Assembly: GCA_937859895.1 (NCBI GenBank)
Contig: CALMAV010000363.1
Location: 1-16,161, forward strand
Origin: an uncultured Bryobacterales bacterium
Lineage (GTDB): Bacteria > Acidobacteriota > Terriglobia > Bryobacterales > Bryobacteraceae
Length of the DNA stretch: 16,161 nt
Reading direction: 5' to 3'
Under the pieces are notes generated by a model, which worked only from the letters and a program-made list of their open reading frames with translations, was not told the origin of the DNA and did not search any database. Positions within the stretch are counted from its first letter, which is position 1. The number at the start of each line of letters is the position of its first letter. The position numbers were made by a program, and so were the translations under genes. Shown here one piece after another: positions 13,639 through 16,161 of this stretch.

Positions 13639-15162
13639 ATGGTTCCTTTGATGCTACCCTGTGGAGGACTGTCTCCACCGCGCATCGCCGTCGCTCTGGA
13701 CTCCGCCAACTCTGCTCCCGCCTGGATAGCCAGCGTTGTTCGCAATTTGCAGCCAGTTGCGATTGTTGTCCCGCCCAGAGTAAAGCCCGAACCCGCCCCC
13801 AGCTTTCTTTACCGGCTCTATCAGCGGTGGGATGCCGTTCGCCAGGTTTCGGCTCCCGATCCTCTCGCGTCCGAACCGTTGCCGGACCTGCCAGTTCTGG
13901 ATTTAGACGAACTTCGGGAAGACATCGACATCCTATTGTGGTTCAGCAAAGAACCTCCTCCGGCGAAGCTGACCGGCGTTAAGGAAATCTGGGTGTTGGA
14001 GGACAGCAGCTCATTTCCCGAGATGATGCGTCATGAGCCAGTCACCACGGTCGGGCTCCAGTCTGTTCAGTCCCATACTGCTACCGAAATTGGTTGGTCG
14101 TTGGCGCAAAATCGGAAAACGGCACTGTGGAAGGCGGCGCAACTACCTGCTAAAGCCTTGCAATTGGGACCGTCTCAGAGGCAACAGTTCCCAGGGAGAG
14201 CCGAGGGAGTGCTCCCAAGTCAACCTTATCTGCCGACGAATGCTGACATGATCCGCTTCGCTGCTCGAAACATCGCTCGAACGGTAGATCGTCGCCTCCG
14301 CTACTCCAACAAGGAGTCACATTGGTTCGTTGCCTACCGAACGAACCCAAGTGGCTTCGTTTCGCAGCAGTGCCGGTTTAATTCTCAGGATTGGCAGACG
14401 CTGCCTGCTCCGCCCGGCCACTTTTATGCCGATCCGTTTGTTCTCACCTGGCGAGGCCGGACCTTCTTATATGTTGAAGACTATCTGTACGAGGAGGCTC
14501 GTGGCGTGCTGTCGGTGCTGGAATGGACGAGTGAGGGCACATTTGGGCCGGCAACCGAGATTCTGAACCGGCCGTATCACCTTTCCTACCCGTTCGTCTT
14601 TGAGCACGAGGGCGAGGTCTATATGATCCCGGAAACCATGGAAGCTCGGCGCATCGAGCTCTATCGGGCGGTGGAAATGCCGGGCAGATGGGAACTAGTC
14701 AAAGTTTTGCAGGAGAATGTCGCAGCGGTGGACACCACTCTTTGGATAGAGAACAGCGTCTTTTACTTCTTCACGAACATTGCCCAGCCCGGCATGACTG
14801 CAAACGATCTGCTCTATTTGTTTACGGCTGAGTCGCTGACTGGCGAATGGCGACCCCATCCCCAGAACCCGATTAGTCTCGACGTGCGAGCGGCACGAGG
14901 GGCAGGGAAGCTGTTTGGCATGGGAGGCAAGCTGATCCGGCCTTCACAGGACTGCTCGGTTCGATATGGCTATGCGATGCAGATGAGCGAGGTGGAGGTG
15001 TTATCGCCGCAAGAGTATCGCGAGAGAGCGCTGTTCCGCATTGAGCCTGACTGGATGCCGGGGCTTATCGGAACCCATACAATAAACAGTAACGATGCCG
15101 TGGAAGTGATTGACGGCCAGGTTTATCAGACTAAGTATCGACGCATTAGAAAGGAATCGTAG
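13639..15162 (+). CDS. Beta-propeller (GINT1/GH43-like) protein with degenerate formyltransferase-like N-terminus
   Basis: About 507 aa from ATG 13639; the longer open frame to 13465 would overlap the ATP-grasp gene antisense and is rejected. No ribosome site supports either ATG (13639 or 13651). Residues about 14-145 recall the formyltransferase-like domain found at the front of relatives (IAVALDS, DIDILLWFSKE, GVKEIWVLE), but the catalytic Asn-His pattern is not seen. Residues about 225-500 form a five-bladed propeller with repeating motifs: FYADPFVLTWRGRTFLYVEDY, PYHLSYPFVFEHEGEVYMIPE, VDTTLWIENSVFYFF and GGKLIRPS. This matches the domain also found before the transferase in plant GIPC glucosaminyltransferase 1 and in bacterial polysaccharide loci. 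It probably acts on a glycan or its modification; the activity is unknown. It abuts the divergent ATP-grasp gene and precedes the acyltransferase by 5 nt. Confidence 0.75.
   Translation: MVPLMLPCGGLSPPRIAVALDSANSAPAWIASVVRNLQPVAIVVPPRVKPEPAPSFLYRLYQRWDAVRQVSAPDPLASEPLPDLPVLDLDELREDIDILLWFSKEPPPAKLTGVKEIWVLEDSSSFPEMMRHEPVTTVGLQSVQSHTATEIGWSLAQNRKTALWKAAQLPAKALQLGPSQRQQFPGRAEGVLPSQPYLPTNADMIRFAARNIARTVDRRLRYSNKESHWFVAYRTNPSGFVSQQCRFNSQDWQTLPAPPGHFYADPFVLTWRGRTFLYVEDYLYEEARGVLSVLEWTSEGTFGPATEILNRPYHLSYPFVFEHEGEVYMIPETMEARRIELYRAVEMPGRWELVKVLQENVAAVDTTLWIENSVFYFFTNIAQPGMTANDLLYLFTAESLTGEWRPHPQNPISLDVRAARGAGKLFGMGGKLIRPSQDCSVRYGYAMQMSEVEVLSPQEYRERALFRIEPDWMPGLIGTHTINSNDAVEVIDGQVYQTKYRRIRKES
13644..13649 (-). 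promoter_or_regulatory. Ribosome binding site of the ATP-grasp gene, inside the divergent coding region
   Basis: Read on the minus strand this is AAAGGA, 5 nt before the ATG at 13638. It lies within the first codons of the opposite-strand propeller gene, so the same bases serve both genes. Confidence 0.6.
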
Positions 15163-15167
15163 ATTTA

Positions 15168-15923
15168 GTGGGTCCAGTTGATCAGTTTATGTTGAAGCTC
15201 CGGCGTGGAGATGGTTGGTTCTTCAGTCGTGCCAAGAGAACAGCTAAGGCGATTGTTACTTCCAACTTACCCGTCCCAGGTTTTCTGAAACCGATTTACC
15301 GGTCTATCTACGGCCTGCACTACACGGTGAAGTACGGCTTCATCCGTTTGCTGACTTACTTCTACTACGAGCCGACCTTCCGTGCGCGATGCACAAAGGT
15401 AGGCAGGAACTTACAGTTGTGGGCGTTCCCTCATGTCAGTGGACACTCCACGATCATCATCGGAGACAACGTAAGTATCTACGGGCACCTCGGCATAGGT
15501 AGCGGACGCATTCACGATAATCCGACTCTGCGCATTGGGAATGGCGTTGATATTGGCCACAACGTCTTTTTCACGGTGAATCAGGAAGTAATCGTCGAAG
15601 ACTATGTCAACATCGCGTCGTTCACGCACATAATGGACAGCGATTCACACCCGCGCGACCCCTACTTGCGTGCTCAGAAACTGCCGCCGAGCCGTGACGA
15701 GATCAAGCCTATCCGCATCGGCTCGCGCGCCTGGATCGGGCTTGGTTCGTTCATTATGAAAGGTGTCACCATCGGCGAGGGCGCCATTGTCGGATCAAAT
15801 AGTGTCGTCATCAGCGATGTTCCGCCGTTCTCTGTTGTGGTGGGAAATCCAGCTCGGGTAATTCTAAAAGACACCCGTACCAAACCGGAGATAGTGCCCG
15901 AGCCTGCTTCGGTTGTTGCCTGA
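15168..15923 (+). CDS. Acyl/acetyltransferase, left-handed beta-helix family (WcaF/Maa-like)
   Basis: A 251-aa protein. Start taken as GTG 15168 with AAGGA at 15151-15155 (12 nt); an ATG at 15189 is an alternative. Residues about 95-235 show the hexapeptide repeat of left-handed beta-helix transferases: IIIGDNVSI, LRIGNGVDIG, VIVEDYVNI, IRIGSRAWIG and VTIGEGAIVGSNSVV, ending in the typical VVVGNPARVI. The loop MDSDSHP (156-162) carries the presumed catalytic His161. The N-terminal 70 residues are basic and aromatic, perhaps membrane-associated. It should transfer an acyl group, usually acetyl, from acyl-CoA to a sugar hydroxyl. It sits 5 nt after the propeller gene, in the same plus-strand unit, and the ending matches polysaccharide O-acetyltransferases. 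The donor and acceptor cannot be told from sequence. Confidence 0.9.
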   Translation: MGPVDQFMLKLRRGDGWFFSRAKRTAKAIVTSNLPVPGFLKPIYRSIYGLHYTVKYGFIRLLTYFYYEPTFRARCTKVGRNLQLWAFPHVSGHSTIIIGDNVSIYGHLGIGSGRIHDNPTLRIGNGVDIGHNVFFTVNQEVIVEDYVNIASFTHIMDSDSHPRDPYLRAQKLPPSRDEIKPIRIGSRAWIGLGSFIMKGVTIGEGAIVGSNSVVISDVPPFSVVVGNPARVILKDTRTKPEIVPEPASVVA

Positions 15924-15978
15924 TTCTCCGTTCACAGATATGCACCACCGTCCAGGTTGGTGAAGACTTGGGACTGGT

Positions 15979-16161
15979 TCAGCTATTCGTCTCTTCGATT
16001 AAAGCCTCAACGTTAACCGAGTAAATAGCAGGCTTACCCTGGAAGTCGCTGTTAAAGTACAGCCGATGGCTATCAGATGAGAATACCGGTGCGCACCCTG
16101 CTGGATTGCTGGCGCGATGCTCGCACAGTGTAAACTCGCGGCGGGTAGCGCGCAACAGGAG
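15979..16161 (-). CDS. PD40/TolB-like propeller protein, oligogalacturonate-lyase-like, 3' end only
   Basis: Partial gene running off the right edge: the minus-strand frame is open from base 16161 to the TGA at 15979-15981 (60 codons). The visible C-terminus has CEHRASNPAGCAPVFSSDSH, then RLYFNSDFQGKPAIYSV, a pattern of PD40 beta-propeller blades (PVFSxDxxxLYFxSD). It closely resembles the last blade of oligogalacturonate-lyase-type (PL22) and TolB-like proteins. The stop converges on the acyltransferase gene with a 55-bp gap. The true length, signal peptide and catalytic residues lie outside the window, so only the fold is claimed, not the enzyme. Confidence 0.7.
   Translation of the reverse strand, partial: LLLRATRREFTLCEHRASNPAGCAPVFSSDSHRLYFNSDFQGKPAIYSVNVEALIEETNS

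Noticed and set aside
13661..13678. GTGGAG/CTCCAC inverted repeat near the divergent junction, considered as an operator
   Set aside because: Short, inside coding sequence and without a second copy; it may be chance.
15943..15962. CACCA/TGGTG hairpin between convergent genes, considered as a terminator
   Set aside because: The stem is short with a 10-nt loop and no T tract on either side.

Overview
The window looks like chromosomal DNA of a soil-type bacterium, most likely an acidobacterium (Terriglobia-like). This is inferred from moderate G+C, TTG/GTG starts, a GAF/SpoIIE-type membrane phosphatase, a small heptad-repeat protein and a large radical SAM enzyme of the tetraether/membrane-spanning-lipid type. 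No 16S rRNA, tRNA, insertion sequence, phage gene or CRISPR array was seen, so the assignment is inference only.

Layout. 1-1319 (+): the 3' end of der (ribosome-assembly GTPase), then a 68-aa membrane protein and a 164-aa probable lipoprotein. 1320-2172: a mostly non-coding stretch with a start-less small membrane ORF (-), a 79-aa coiled-coil gene (-) with its own extended -10 promoter, and a strong hairpin terminator. 2173-4287 (-): a 704-aa radical SAM protein with the cysteine layout of tetraether lipid synthase (Tes) relatives, behind a recognisable sigma70-like promoter. 4508-5323 (-): a stand-alone ABC ATPase, head to head with queG (+), with an 8-bp overlap of the 5' ends. queG is followed 4 nt later by an exported TPR-like protein. 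7715-8689 (+): a single-domain CheY-like receiver and a CheX/CheC-like phosphatase. 8802-13638 (-): an ATP-grasp enzyme, wecB (UDP-GlcNAc 2-epimerase) and a membrane GAF-SpoIIE phosphatase, closely spaced as if in one operon. 13639-15923 (+): a beta-propeller protein with a degenerate formyltransferase-like N-terminus, and a left-handed-beta-helix acyltransferase. 15979-16161 (-): the 3' end of a PD40/oligogalacturonate-lyase-like propeller gene.

How the genes may work together. Der and QueG are translation housekeeping (ribosome assembly; tRNA queuosine). The right half is a surface-polysaccharide locus arranged as two divergent transcripts. Their start codons abut exactly in a CATATG: WecB would supply UDP-ManNAc, while the ATP-grasp enzyme, propeller protein and O-acyltransferase would modify or assemble the glycan. 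The phosphatase at the end of the minus-strand unit and the CheY/CheX pair that converges on it suggest a signalling layer next to this locus; that link is inference.

The most notable single gene is the Tes-like radical SAM enzyme, a candidate for making membrane-spanning lipids in a bacterium. The rest is mostly ordinary, with several curiosities of gene arrangement reported below.
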